Source: an uncultured Bacteroidales bacterium
GTDB taxonomy: Bacteria; Bacteroidota; Bacteroidia; Bacteroidales; UBA932
Reading direction: 5' to 3'
DNA length: 61,787 nucleotides
Assembly (NCBI GenBank): GCA_900318015.1
Contig: ONJB01000045.1
Location: 1-61,787, forward strand
Made by a program: the position numbers and the translations under genes. The stretch's first letter is position 1. Each line of letters begins with the position of its first letter. Below are positions 26,455 to 35,543 of this stretch, in pieces. The notes below the pieces were generated by a model that did not search any database, was not told the DNA's origin, and saw only the letters and a program-made list of their open reading frames with translations.

Positions 26455-27531
26455 CTACTTGTTTTCCCTGACTATCCACTCGCGGAAGAAAGGATCCTCC
26501 ATCTCATAACGGTCAGCGTAGATTACGTAGCCATCCTTCTGCATCCTCTTCAGGGCGCTGTATACCGTGCTGGTTCGGTACTCTCCCGTTTGCAGGGGCT
26601 TCCCGGACGACAGTCGCTGCATGATCCACTTGTTCGTCCTTTTGAAGTTCATCCAAAGCCTTTCATAATCCAGTCCGTGGGTAGTGACGATATAATCGAC
26701 AGCCGCCCTCAGAGGATCCGAAATGTCGGGTTGCAATACGCCGATCTGCCACACATTCGCAGCCAACTGTTGTGAATAGTAAGGATGGCATCCCGTATAG
26801 TCCAGGATACTGTCGGCCAATGCATTGCATGTATCCGGATAGCATCCGGCAAGACGTTCTGACAGGTAGCGATGAAAGTCCTCACGCGGTAGTTTTCCCA
26901 GTCGCATCATCTCCCCGAAATGGTAGAAAGGAGATTTTTTGTTCTCGAAGATATCCGTCATCATGCTCTCCTGGCTCCCCAGCAGGATATAATTGATATG
27001 CTTCTGCTCCTGCATGATAGAACGAAGTTTCTTATCTAGCTTGGGGGCCAAATCACGTATCTCCTGGAACTCGTCCAGCACGATGATGATACGGTCCCGT
27101 TCCGAATGCGCCTGTTCGATCAGCGTCATCACATCCTCCAGGACAACACTGTCATCAACACCCGGCTGGAAAGACACGTCCATCGATCCGGTAACAGGAT
27201 TGGAAGACACGGTAGGTATAATGCGGAAGTGCGTAATCAAGTGGCGTACCCGCTCCAGGGGGTGTACCTTGAAGAATTCCCGCAACAGCTTTGCCGACAT
27301 ATCGGAGACCGATGTCACTTGCTGAAGATTCACGGTTATGTGCTTTCTACCCGTCTGCTTCACGGCCTTTGCCACCACGCTGCTCTTGCCGAAACGGCGC
27401 GGACTGATGATCACCAGATGGTTTGCGCTATTCACAAACTCCTTGATATAGGCGACCTCTTTCACCCTGTCCGTGAAATATTCTTCCTCGACGATCGTGC
27501 CGAACTTGAAAGGGTTCTCCATATTACGCAT
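26455..27531 (-). CDS. AAA-type ATP-binding protein (archaeal ATPase-like family)
   Basis: A 358-residue STAND/AAA ATPase. Walker A is degenerate, IISPRRFGKSSVVAKAV near residues 40-56, and Walker B is RIIIVLDEFQEIR near residues 147-159. The sensor region YILLGSQESMM follows. The C-terminal about 90 residues resemble a winged helix (TSTVYSALKRMQKDGYVIYADRYEMEDPFFREWI). This matches the family common in Bacteroidetes and archaea, of unclear role. The start MRNMENPFKFG at 27531 follows a TATATTTG box on the minus strand. The gene is AT-richer than the core upstream and marks the beginning of the accessory region. Confidence 0.85.
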   Translation of the reverse strand: MRNMENPFKFGTIVEEEYFTDRVKEVAYIKEFVNSANHLVIISPRRFGKSSVVAKAVKQTGRKHITVNLQQVTSVSDMSAKLLREFFKVHPLERVRHLITHFRIIPTVSSNPVTGSMDVSFQPGVDDSVVLEDVMTLIEQAHSERDRIIIVLDEFQEIRDLAPKLDKKLRSIMQEQKHINYILLGSQESMMTDIFENKKSPFYHFGEMMRLGKLPREDFHRYLSERLAGCYPDTCNALADSILDYTGCHPYYSQQLAANVWQIGVLQPDISDPLRAAVDYIVTTHGLDYERLWMNFKRTNKWIMQRLSSGKPLQTGEYRTSTVYSALKRMQKDGYVIYADRYEMEDPFFREWIVRENK

Positions 27532-27644
27532 TTTTTCGTTACGACTTTTTTCGTAATGCAAATATAGAACTTTTTTCCGAAATCAAAACGGAAATATCCA
27601 GACAGACTGGTTCTTACATCGTCAGAAAGCAATATCCGTAAAGA

Positions 27645-27670
27645 TTCCCCCGTGAAAGGATTGGGTGGAG
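27645..27670 (+). repeat. Dispersed core repeat, copy 1 (diverged)
   Basis: TTCCCCCGTGAAAGGATTGG followed by GTGGAG differs from the consensus core by a substitution and a one-base loss. It lies between the ATPase and the secreted barrel gene. Confidence 0.6.
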
Positions 27671-27698
27671 AACCAAAGCATGCCTTTGGTGTGTTCTA

Positions 27699-28319
27699 TC
27701 AGAAGCCTACTACATACCGGAGTGTGATTGCCGGAGTGAAAACGTTCAATGCTGTGATTTTATGCCCGTATGAAATCGTTGGGGTATCCACATGTAACTT
27801 GACATAGTCGGATACGGCGCTCTGCTGTAAAAGAAGACCCAGAGCCAGAGCACTCCGTCTACCCACTTTCCAACCGACCTGCGGCTCAATGAAAAAGCCA
27901 TCGTAACTGGGCTCTTTCCTTCCTTCACCCCATCCGTCGCCAGCCCAACCCCAGTCATAGAGAGTGAGAGCACATATCGCATATCCTACGTCCATATTGG
28001 CGTAGAGTTTCTCCTTACCATAGCCAAGACGCATAAACACCGGAATATCCAGTTCGTTGCAGAAAGACCGACGATGGGAACCAAACTCGGTAAAGTATTG
28101 AAGACAGGGTCTGGCAAACCGTGTTCCGGCACCTGCACCTATCCTGAAACCGCCACCCAAATCATATTGGGCAACAAACTCCGGAGTAATGGAAACTTGA
28201 GGACCTCTACCGACACCGACACCAGCAACGAATTCCCAAGAATAGGTCATACCGCTTTGAGCGGACAGCGTGATGGAGGCCAAGAACATCACGAACAGAG
28301 AAATCAGATTTCGTTTCAT
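27699..28319 (-). CDS. Outer-membrane beta-barrel-like protein
   Basis: A 206-residue secreted protein. The signal peptide is MKRNLISLFVMFLASITLSAQS, and the mature protein alternates hydrophobic and polar residues with glycine-rich turns (VAGVGVGRGPQVSITPEF; YGKEKLYANMDVGYAI) and ends in a hydrophobic TLRYVVGF, with an aromatic C-terminal residue as expected for outer-membrane barrels. It resembles the OmpA-like/PorT small barrels of Bacteroidota. The start at 28319 was chosen because the signal peptide begins there. It stands alone between two copies of the dispersed repeat. The function is unknown. Confidence 0.72.
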   Translation of the reverse strand: MKRNLISLFVMFLASITLSAQSGMTYSWEFVAGVGVGRGPQVSITPEFVAQYDLGGGFRIGAGAGTRFARPCLQYFTEFGSHRRSFCNELDIPVFMRLGYGKEKLYANMDVGYAICALTLYDWGWAGDGWGEGRKEPSYDGFFIEPQVGWKVGRRSALALGLLLQQSAVSDYVKLHVDTPTISYGHKITALNVFTPAITLRYVVGF

Positions 28320-28387
28320 ACTTTTTCTATAAAATACCATGATACATAGATTCTTGCATCGAGAAAAAAAGAATTGACCGTTATAGA

Positions 28388-28420
28388 TTCCGCCCGAGAA
28401 TGGATTGGGGTGGAAGGGCG
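28388..28420 (+). repeat. Dispersed core repeat, copy 2
   Basis: TTCCGCCCGAGAATGGATTG then GGGTGGAAGGGCG. It lies between the stop of the broken barrel gene and the start of the next minus-strand gene. Confidence 0.8.
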
Positions 28421-28450
28421 ATTATTCCCGACATTTTCACAGAATCCGCC

Positions 28451-28923
28451 TTAAAACTGATAGGCAAAGCTGATAAATGGGAGGGTAATCTCTTTCGGCC
28501 AATAAGGCATACAACCCGAATTCTTCCCTTCGTAATAGTTCAAGCGGCTCCAGTCCAGCCCGGCGGAAAAGGCGAAACGACGGCTGAAAACGACGCCGAC
28601 GGCCGGTCTGAGAAAGGTTCCCCATTCATATTTGTTGTTGATTTTCTCTGCCAGATTACACGGACCGCCCATCTTGAAATCGACAAAGATCCCCATGGAC
28701 TTCAAAAGAAATGTCTTCCGGACATCCAGGAAAAGCTTCACCATCATGCTTTCCCGAAACTATAGCCCTGCGTGGTGGACAGGGAGGCATAAGGATACGA
28801 TTTGACCAGACATCCCAACTCGACATTCCCGGCGTACCCCCTGTCATAAAACGGGAGCTTGTTTTGGGCCGACAAAGAAACGGCAGTCAGAACGCAAAGG
28901 ACAAATAGAATAAACTGCTTCAT
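28451..28923 (-). pseudogene. Small outer-membrane protein, frameshifted
   Basis: The ATG at 28921-28923 starts a signal peptide (MKQFILFVLCVLTAVSLSAQ) and about 45 mature residues that end in STTQGYSFGKA, then TGA near 28746-28751. A second frame continues with VRKTFLLKSMGIFVDFKMGG and ends GLDWSRLNYYEG...ISFAYQF at 28451, the look of a beta-barrel C-terminus with a terminal phenylalanine. Both halves together give the size of the small barrel next door, so a frameshift near 28745-28755 (with a possible short loss) broke the gene. It follows the lipoprotein at 28960 with a 36-bp gap. Confidence 0.65.
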
Positions 28924-28959
28924 ATACTCCGATTTTTATCGTACAGACCTGCTCACTCG

Positions 28960-29835
28960 TTATCGCTTCCGGATGAGAGGAATCACGATCCTGAGTTCCC
29001 GGTCTTCGAAGGCTTCGACGGCATCGGGATTGGAATACAAGGCCTTGCACCATTCCCAATAGCGCTCATACCGGACCGGCACGGTAATGGTCAGCCGGAT
29101 GAGCTCGTCCTCCTGTAACTGCTTGCCCCATACGGTGTCCGGCTCGATTTCATCGGGGATCTCCGGCAGGCGGATGACGATGACCAAGGGTAGCAAGCGG
29201 TCCATGGTGAAAAAATCCTGGGCCGGTATAGACTCTTTTCCGACATTTCCCTTTTCCACCATCCTGTATTCCGTTCCATAAACGGAAATGATATTCCCAT
29301 CCCCGAAACGGACCCATTCCGAGAGATCGGATCCGGCGGGTTGGCCGAACAGGACCCTATTGGCCGTGACGGAGGGAGTGCCATGTACAAAGCCGCTGAT
29401 GAAACGGGCGTGAGGAGTCAATATTTCCGAAACAGGTTCCGGCCCGATCAAGCGGTCGCGATACTGAATGAATTGCTCCTGAAGCATACGATTCCTTTCC
29501 GTAATGCGCTCGAATGCAAATGCTTCGGCAGCGGAAGCCTTCTTGGGCAGGGTGCCGCTGCTAGCCGCGACGTACAAGGGATCTACCGTCGCCTCACTTT
29601 CTGCAGCATAATTGAATTCATGCGGCACTGCGGTCGCGTAAAATGAATTCGCGTCCTTATCCACGCGCATCTCGATATTATCGTAAATGCCGGAAGGACT
29701 GACCCCGTTGATGCTGCTTCCATAAATGGCAAGGGGTGGATAGCGGTAATCATCGCTCTCGCCATCATTGTTCTTGAAACACGCCGTCGTCATCAACGGG
29801 TATAGGGCCAAAGACAGGATTATCAGTTTTTTCAT
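28960..29835 (-). CDS. Lipoprotein of unknown function
   Basis: A 291-residue lipoprotein. The signal MKKLIILSLALYPLMTTAC gives an acylated cysteine at about residue 19. The mature protein has no domain I can name. It contains YRYPPLAIYGSSINGVSPSGIYDN near residues 31-54 and, in the second half, VRFGDGNIISVYGTEYRMVEKG. It lies upstream of the broken barrel gene and may form a small surface operon with it. It stands between repeat copies 2 and 3. Confidence 0.7.
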   Translation of the reverse strand: MKKLIILSLALYPLMTTACFKNNDGESDDYRYPPLAIYGSSINGVSPSGIYDNIEMRVDKDANSFYATAVPHEFNYAAESEATVDPLYVAASSGTLPKKASAAEAFAFERITERNRMLQEQFIQYRDRLIGPEPVSEILTPHARFISGFVHGTPSVTANRVLFGQPAGSDLSEWVRFGDGNIISVYGTEYRMVEKGNVGKESIPAQDFFTMDRLLPLVIVIRLPEIPDEIEPDTVWGKQLQEDELIRLTITVPVRYERYWEWCKALYSNPDAVEAFEDRELRIVIPLIRKR

Positions 29836-29948
29836 CTGCCGTTCGTTTTATGGTTATCCAACCTCATAAATCCCTAAACAGTAATATCTTGCACAAGAGG
29901 AAGCAAAAAAAGCAAGAATACAAATAATGCACCCTCTCTTATATCGAT

Positions 29949-30029
29949 ATTCAAATAACTGAATACAGCTCTATCACTTTCCCTTCTTGATAGCGTTCCC
30001 GCCCGAGAATGGATTGGGGTGGAGAGGCT
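29949..30029 (+). repeat. Dispersed core repeat, copy 3, with A-type left flank
   Basis: The core TTCCCGCCCGAGAATGGATT continues GGGGTGGAGAGGCT. The left 50 bp (from ACTGAATACAGCTC to CACTTTCCC) closely matches the same region of copy 6. The rest of 29836-30162 is AT-rich and holds the TATATTTG box for the DUF4249 gene and no other gene. Confidence 0.85.
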
Positions 30030-30162
30030 TGATTTATGGACCGGTTTTATCCAAATAGACAACCTCCCATGCAATATTCTTTCAATAGTTGAGTTATTAA
30101 TATAGAGATGATTACATAAGATTTAGCCATCTTAATGCTTTTTTCTATATTTGTGGTGATTT

Positions 30163-31287
30163 ATGACTCGAAATCTATATTTGAAAAGACTTGTCCTAAT
30201 CCTCGCCATCGTCTTGAGCGGATGCGTGAGGGATACGACGCTGGATCCCGGCGTGGAAAGGAAGGTGGTCGTCGAGTTCGTGCTTACGGAAGACAGTGTC
30301 CAGAACCTGTACCTGTTCCTCACGAAGGAACCAGGGGAACTGGCGGCTCCAGCCATTCAGGACGCGGAAATAAAGTTCATCAATGTGTCCAACAGATCTG
30401 AGCCGGAGCATCTGTTTGCCAAAGTGGCGGACAATCAATGGTCGCTTGACTATTCGGGAATCCCGGGCGACGAGTATCGGTTGGAAGTGAAGGTCGATGG
30501 GTATGACCTTGTCTGGGCGGAGCAGAAAATGCCGGAAAAGATGAAGCTGGTCCGTGCGGCAACGGAGGCTGTCATCAACCCGCAGCCACTGCTCCCATAC
30601 ATGAAGTATGGTGCCTATTATAACATTGACTTCATTCCGGACTATCTGATGATCCGGGGAACGAAACGAGACAAAGAAACAGGTGAATTCATTCCGGTGG
30701 AAGAGCTTTGCACGGACTACCCGGGTGTGGAGGAAATCAATGTTACGGGACGGTTCTACGATGGAAATCCCAAATGGAGAACGGGGATTGGTTGGCATTG
30801 GTCGGAGATAGGATGGGAAGGGGCCGACTATGTCTATCATGACAGTCCGGTTGATGGAGATGACGGCGTCTGGACCTATATGTTTCCCAACTTGATCGGA
30901 AGTAATTTGCATGAGGGTTTCCTGCTCATCAGGCGTGTCGATGACAATCATGCGGGACTTGAAAAACTTTATGATTTTCCCATTGGAGAGTCATTCCATG
31001 GAAAAGCATTTTGTATCAGCGGTTCATTTTACATGAACCAGGCATATCCTAGTTCCGATTACACGCAGGTGTTATTTCATGAATATCTTATCGCCTCCTC
31101 GCTCTCGCCGGACTATGGTCTGTTTCTGAAAGATGCCTGGCAATTCAAGAAGACACACGAAGGAGGCGACCTTTCTTCCATTTATTTGAGGGACAATATC
31201 TACTCCAACATACAAGGCGGTCTCGGGATATTCGGGGCGATGGTTTCCAGCATGACGCCGTTTGATGGCTACTACCAAGAGAAATAG
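30163..31287 (+). CDS. DUF4249-family lipoprotein, partner of the TonB receptor
   Basis: A 374-residue lipoprotein with signal MTRNLYLKRLVLILAIVLSGC (cysteine about residue 21). DUF4249 features are a beta-rich N-terminal half (VVVEFVLTEDSVQNLYLFLTKE) and the C-terminal NIQGGLGIFGAMVSS, typical of the family. DUF4249 genes almost always accompany a TonB-dependent receptor, as here with a 7-bp gap, and are thought to act as surface lids or substrate-binding lipoproteins similar to SusD (inference). A TATATTTG box lies only about 7 bp before the ATG, so the 5' leader may be very short or the start may lie a few codons downstream. Confidence 0.83.
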   Translation: MTRNLYLKRLVLILAIVLSGCVRDTTLDPGVERKVVVEFVLTEDSVQNLYLFLTKEPGELAAPAIQDAEIKFINVSNRSEPEHLFAKVADNQWSLDYSGIPGDEYRLEVKVDGYDLVWAEQKMPEKMKLVRAATEAVINPQPLLPYMKYGAYYNIDFIPDYLMIRGTKRDKETGEFIPVEELCTDYPGVEEINVTGRFYDGNPKWRTGIGWHWSEIGWEGADYVYHDSPVDGDDGVWTYMFPNLIGSNLHEGFLLIRRVDDNHAGLEKLYDFPIGESFHGKAFCISGSFYMNQAYPSSDYTQVLFHEYLIASSLSPDYGLFLKDAWQFKKTHEGGDLSSIYLRDNIYSNIQGGLGIFGAMVSSMTPFDGYYQEK

Positions 31288-31294
31288 TGCCGTT

Positions 31295-33298
31295 ATGAAG
31301 ATTATTCTCCGTCTGTTATCCCTCTTTCCCTTGTTCCTGTCCGGATTGGCCCTGGCACAGGAGACGACGTGGACCGACACGTTGCGTGCGGCGGTCAAGA
31401 CGGATACTCGGAGCGTCATGCGTACCATCAATAAACTGGAGAGCGGTGCCGATGTCCTCCGAGGGGTTGTTTCTCCGATGGGCGAAGGGGACCCGATCCG
31501 TTGGTCACAGGGGTTACCGGGTGTATCGACAGGGGCCGACGGGTCTTCCGCTATGTATGTCCATGGAGGCAATATGGGGAACAACCTCTTTTCCCTGGAC
31601 GGCGTGCCCGTCTATGGCTATTCCCATATCCTGGGGCTGACGACGACTGTCCCTTCCGGCGTTATCGAAAACGCTTCGCTCTCAAAGGGTGGATTCGAAG
31701 GCCGATATGGGAATTTCACCGCCGCCCACCTGAACATCACGACACGCGACCCTGCGACCGATAGGATCCATGCCGAAGGAACCCTTAACAACTTCCTCGC
31801 CGGGGCCAATGTAGAGGCTCCTCTTGGGCAGGATAAGTCCTTCATCGCATCGGCCCGAATCTCGCCCATCGGACTGGAATACAAAGCATTCAGTTCATTG
31901 CTTCCCGCCCGCCTGGCCGCTTTCCAGGACTTCAGGGCCGGTGTCGGGGATGTCTATGGCAAGTTCAACTGGACCATCGACAGCCGCAGCAGTCTGTCCG
32001 CATCCACGCTCCTGAGCTTGGACCAGTATGGCTTCACCACCGGGGAAGGAAGCCGGGACGCTCTCGGGTGGAACAATGAGATAGCCATCCTCCAATACCA
32101 CAGGATCCTTGACCGGACCGACATGGACGCGGAGGCTTATGTCAACCGATACGGCAGCATGCAGCGACAGGAGAAGAACTACCATGGTACGGACAACATC
32201 CTGACCTTGAACTCCAGCATGCTGGAAGCCGCGCTTTCCTCCGATTTCTCTCCCCGAAGAAGTTCCTCCTGGAAGCTGGACTACGGGTTCAAGGCCCGTT
32301 ACGCCCGATTCGCCATGGGACCGGCCGGGGCGCATAACGGGAAAGGGGTGATGTTGCTCTCCTCCTATGCCCAGGCAACTCGTGACATTCCCGAGAAACT
32401 GCACCTGCAGGCGGTCATGAGGGGGAATTACTTCTGGAACATGGCCGACGGCATGATGAATCTCCGCCCGGACGCCAGCCTCTCTTTCAAGTGGAATCTT
32501 GTCCGATCATTTGCCCTGGAAGGCTCCGCCGACTATGTGCATCAGTTTTACCACACCCTGGAAGGCCTCCCTCTCGGCTGGTCCACGGATGTCATCGTTC
32601 CTTCCGGAAGGACGGCACCGCCCGAGTACTCGCTTCAAGGCAACCTCGGGTTCAGCCTCGCTCTTGGACGACATACCGCTTCGCTTGGCGGCTACTACAA
32701 ACGGATGGGCAATCTCGTCTACTATAAGTACGCTCAGTCCCTGTTCACGGACGCCTTCGCCGGGTGGGAGCGCAGCGTAGACATCGGCTTCGGCAACTCT
32801 TACGGCGGCGAATTTCTCTATGAGTACCTGGGTCGGGATCTCTATTTCCGGACGGCTTATACCCTGTCCAAGACGGACCGAGAAGGGTTTGCGACGATTT
32901 GCGATGGTGGGAAGTTCCATGCCCGCTTCGACCGTCGGCACATCCTGAACATGCAAGGCCGATGGAAGGGCTTCAGCCTGGCGATGACCCTGCAGAGCGG
33001 TCACTGGGAAAACGGTGCTCCGCTTACGTATCATATCTACCTTCCCGGCCTGGAAACGGAAGCGGAATACTATGAAGGCGTCAACAACTTCCATATGCCC
33101 ACGGTCTTCCGTCTGGATGTGGGCTACGAGCGCAAGTTCCGCACCAAGCGGGCCAAGCATACCGTCAACCTGGGCGTGTGCAACGTCACCAATCACTTCA
33201 ACCCCTTCATGCTCTACTATGACGCGCAGGCGGAAGGCTGGAAGATGCTGGCCTTGCTGCCGGTCATGCCGAACTTCAGTTGGCGGGTGGCGTTCTAA
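31295..33298 (+). CDS. TonB-dependent outer-membrane receptor
   Basis: A 667-residue receptor. The signal peptide MKIILRLLSLFPLFLSGLALAQ is followed directly by a plug domain (RGVVSPMGEGDPIRWSQGLPGV, GSSAMYVHGGNMGNNLFSLDGVPVYG near residues 85-110), so the carboxypeptidase-regulatory-like N-terminal extension of SusC proteins is absent. A TonB-box is not clear. The barrel fills the remaining sequence and ends FSWRVAF with the aromatic C-terminal residue. The ATG at 31295 gives a clean signal, and the longer frame from 31262 overlaps the DUF4249 stop. It forms a substrate-uptake pair with the DUF4249 gene. The substrate is unknown. Confidence 0.88.
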   Translation: MKIILRLLSLFPLFLSGLALAQETTWTDTLRAAVKTDTRSVMRTINKLESGADVLRGVVSPMGEGDPIRWSQGLPGVSTGADGSSAMYVHGGNMGNNLFSLDGVPVYGYSHILGLTTTVPSGVIENASLSKGGFEGRYGNFTAAHLNITTRDPATDRIHAEGTLNNFLAGANVEAPLGQDKSFIASARISPIGLEYKAFSSLLPARLAAFQDFRAGVGDVYGKFNWTIDSRSSLSASTLLSLDQYGFTTGEGSRDALGWNNEIAILQYHRILDRTDMDAEAYVNRYGSMQRQEKNYHGTDNILTLNSSMLEAALSSDFSPRRSSSWKLDYGFKARYARFAMGPAGAHNGKGVMLLSSYAQATRDIPEKLHLQAVMRGNYFWNMADGMMNLRPDASLSFKWNLVRSFALEGSADYVHQFYHTLEGLPLGWSTDVIVPSGRTAPPEYSLQGNLGFSLALGRHTASLGGYYKRMGNLVYYKYAQSLFTDAFAGWERSVDIGFGNSYGGEFLYEYLGRDLYFRTAYTLSKTDREGFATICDGGKFHARFDRRHILNMQGRWKGFSLAMTLQSGHWENGAPLTYHIYLPGLETEAEYYEGVNNFHMPTVFRLDVGYERKFRTKRAKHTVNLGVCNVTNHFNPFMLYYDAQAEGWKMLALLPVMPNFSWRVAF

Positions 33299-33578
33299 AG
33301 ACGGATGTGGGTCACGTACACACAAGCTCACCTCCGCTCTTTAACGACGCAAAACACCAGCTGAACCACCTAGAAAAGACCTGACCGCCGGACTAATCGT
33401 GAGACCTAATATGTGCCAAAGAACTACTGGTCGCAAATAAGTTCAAATATCAGCGGCCATGGGCAGATATAGAACAAAACCGCCGGATATCCAACCGCCG
33501 AATCTTAGCCGCCAAAATACAAAGAAGAACACTGAATAGGAAAAATCCTTATCTTTGTAGAAATCAACATGTTCCCGT

Positions 33579-34055
33579 ATGAGAAACCGACAAAAGTGGA
33601 TAACGATTGTTAGCGTTGTTGCAGCAATCCTTATGACAATCTTCCTTATCTCCGTTGTTAAGGAATACATTGTAATGGGACAAAAGAAGGAATTACGCCC
33701 CACAATCGAAGAGTTGGTCGAGAACCTGCAATCTCAACTTCCTTTAGTCCAAGAATTCGAGAAAAGTGTCATCACCCAAACGGGTTTGGAGGTTCGAAAC
33801 GATTCTCTTATCTTCACCTACCGAATCAAAGCAGATGATTCCGTTCTTGATGTATTCCGCAAGCCGAGCACGGCCTCCGTTCTTCGTGATGAAGGTCTCA
33901 AGGGGATGATTGACGATTACAAATCAAACCGACTGATGCAGATGGCCTGCGATAAAGGAATGGTCATCGCGAATAAGTATTACGACGAAGATGGAATGCC
34001 CGTCTATTTCCTGAATTATTCTCCTGATGATTATCGTCCGTTTCTGAACAAATGA
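33579..34055 (+). CDS. Membrane-anchored protein of unknown function
   Basis: A 158-residue protein with one N-terminal membrane anchor (ITIVSVVAAILMTIFLISVV near residues 8-27) and a charged soluble domain, probably facing the periplasm. No domain is recognised. The region from LRPTIEELVENLQ onward looks alpha/beta. A TATCTTTG box at 33550-33557 precedes the ATG. The 33299-33578 gap ahead of it holds no gene. The GC content is clearly lower than in the core genes, consistent with acquired DNA. Confidence 0.6.
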   Translation: MRNRQKWITIVSVVAAILMTIFLISVVKEYIVMGQKKELRPTIEELVENLQSQLPLVQEFEKSVITQTGLEVRNDSLIFTYRIKADDSVLDVFRKPSTASVLRDEGLKGMIDDYKSNRLMQMACDKGMVIANKYYDEDGMPVYFLNYSPDDYRPFLNK

Positions 34056-34068
34056 AAAAGCAATACAA

Positions 34069-34208
34069 CGTGAATTCTATTTAGAAATGCGACACTTCAA
34101 AAGTCAAAGATATACAATCATTTCCACTATTCCTACGGCGCCCTGAATCCGGAAGCCTTAGGGGTATTTCATTATTTCCGTCCGTGAATGGATTGGGGTG
34201 GAGCGGCT
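34069..34208 (+). repeat. Dispersed core repeat, copy 4, with B-type left flank
   Basis: Shares more than 100 bp with copies 5 and 7: ACTTCAAAAGTCAAAGATAT, ACAATCATTTCC, CCTACGGCGCCCTGAATCCG and the core GTCCGTGAATGGATTGGGGT. On the minus strand the left part carries TATCTTTGA, a -7-like box. Confidence 0.9.
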
Positions 34209-34231
34209 ATATTTTGATAGACCGATACTAC

Positions 34232-34723
34232 TTAGAACTGAGGAGGAGGGGAAAACCGGGACGTTCCTCTGATATAATACGTATCGGTTATCTTGGACCC
34301 GTCCGTTCTCGTGACTTTAAACGTCAGGTCTTCAAAACGTATCACGTAATATCCGTTTTGTTCTCCCATATACCGAACGGTTCCTTTCTCGATAGATTTG
34401 GTATTTCCCAATGGTCCTAACTGGTAAGGATTGACGAAAGCAACTGTCTGGGGTACAATAGCCTCACCTTTTATCAACGCACTGGCATCCTGCCATGCGA
34501 TATCAAGAAGAAATAACTCGGGGTCAGTTGCATATGCACAAAAATAGCAGAGTAAACCATACTTGCCTAGAGAAGGCTGGTCGATGGGTTTTACAAAGGA
34601 AGCGTCACCCACACGATACAATGTCGCCTCGCCACTGTAATCAATGGCCGGCTCCGGTTTTTGACAAGAAATCACGCCAAGAAGAATGGCGCTGAAGATA
34701 ATAAACCTTTTCATAGCCTTCAT
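34232..34723 (-). CDS. Small lipoprotein of unknown function
   Basis: A 163-residue lipoprotein. The signal MKAMKRFIIFSAILLGVISC gives the acylated cysteine at about residue 20. The mature part (GEATLYRVGDASF, GTVRYMGEQNGYYVIRFEDLTF) looks beta-rich, with no named domain. The start overlaps the stop of the upstream lipoprotein gene by 4 bp (ATGA), so ATG 34723 is favoured over 34714. The two lipoproteins form one transcription unit, between repeat copies 4 and 5. Confidence 0.65.
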   Translation of the reverse strand: MKAMKRFIIFSAILLGVISCQKPEPAIDYSGEATLYRVGDASFVKPIDQPSLGKYGLLCYFCAYATDPELFLLDIAWQDASALIKGEAIVPQTVAFVNPYQLGPLGNTKSIEKGTVRYMGEQNGYYVIRFEDLTFKVTRTDGSKITDTYYIRGTSRFSPPPQF

Positions 34724-35277
34724 TGATTGACCTCAGCGATGCGGTTATAGATCGGGCACTCCATCGTCCCCTTCAGCATGTGTTCACCCTTGGGCGAATA
34801 AGTATTGCGAGCGGTGACAAACAACACATTCTGGAACTCGATCAGCGCCTTATCCCCTTTCATCCCCCTGTAAATGATTTTGCCTCCTGACATCTTGGAC
34901 ACCACATGACCGCTGAAATTCGACATGAAATATCCAAAATGAAGCCGGACAGGTACCATTTCCTGGCCGATCGACAGGGTCTCCAAATCAGGGAAGTAGG
35001 CCATCAGCGTAACCGTCTCGTCAGACATGTAGGGTTTGGTTTTCCCCGGGACCAGAGATGCCCTGCAGGATAAAAAGTCCATGTCCGCGTATTGATCTTC
35101 TTCGGTGTCGGTTATTAAATACAACTGATAAATCTCCACGGCGGAAGAACTGTCCCCTCTCGTCTCGATGGTAAAAGGAAAAACATAATCTGCTTCCGGC
35201 TCCAACGATTCGGAGCTGCAGGAAAGAGCAAGCATGGAGAAGACTGCTCCCAGTATAAATAAAACGGTTCTTTTCAT
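34720..35277 (-). CDS. Small lipoprotein of unknown function
   Basis: A 185-residue lipoprotein that begins MKRTVLFILGAVFSMLALSC, with the cysteine at about residue 20. The mature part contains ADYVFPFTIETRGDSSSAVEIYQLYL and a later GHVVSKMSGGKIIYRG. It appears beta-rich and shares layout with its neighbour, so a duplicated pair is possible. A TATCTTTG box carried by repeat copy 5 lies on the minus strand about 50 bp upstream of the start, which suggests the repeat supplies the promoter. Confidence 0.65.
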   Translation of the reverse strand: MKRTVLFILGAVFSMLALSCSSESLEPEADYVFPFTIETRGDSSSAVEIYQLYLITDTEEDQYADMDFLSCRASLVPGKTKPYMSDETVTLMAYFPDLETLSIGQEMVPVRLHFGYFMSNFSGHVVSKMSGGKIIYRGMKGDKALIEFQNVLFVTARNTYSPKGEHMLKGTMECPIYNRIAEVNQ

Positions 35278-35315
35278 GGTAATCAGATTTATGAGTTCAA
35301 TTTCGAAGGGCATTA

Positions 35316-35420
35316 TTTTCAAAAGTCAAAGATATACACTCATTTCCAATAATCCTACGGCATCCTGAATCCGGAAAGATCTTGGATAATTCATTATTTC
35401 CGCCCGTGAATGGATTGAGT
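35316..35420 (+). repeat. Dispersed core repeat, copy 5, with B-type left flank
   Basis: Matches copies 4 and 7 from TTTTCAAAAGTCAAAGATAT through CCTGAATCCGGAAAGAT to the core CGCCCGTGAATGGATTG. The core then diverges after GGATTGAGT, so this copy is truncated at its right end. Confidence 0.9.
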
Positions 35421-35543
35421 ATTGATGTATATTGCGCCACCACCTTCCCGTCACAGAGAGCTTTCAGGTTTCCGTAGTAGTAATGCTGTAAGTTGATAAT
35501 CAGAAGGGAGAATGGTTTAATGCTTTATTTCCACCATCTCTGT

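Noticed and set aside
33300-33360. Possible tRNA-like or gene-end sequence (GATGTGGGTCACGTACACAC) after the TonB receptor
   Set aside because: No cloverleaf can be drawn and no anticodon stem is present.
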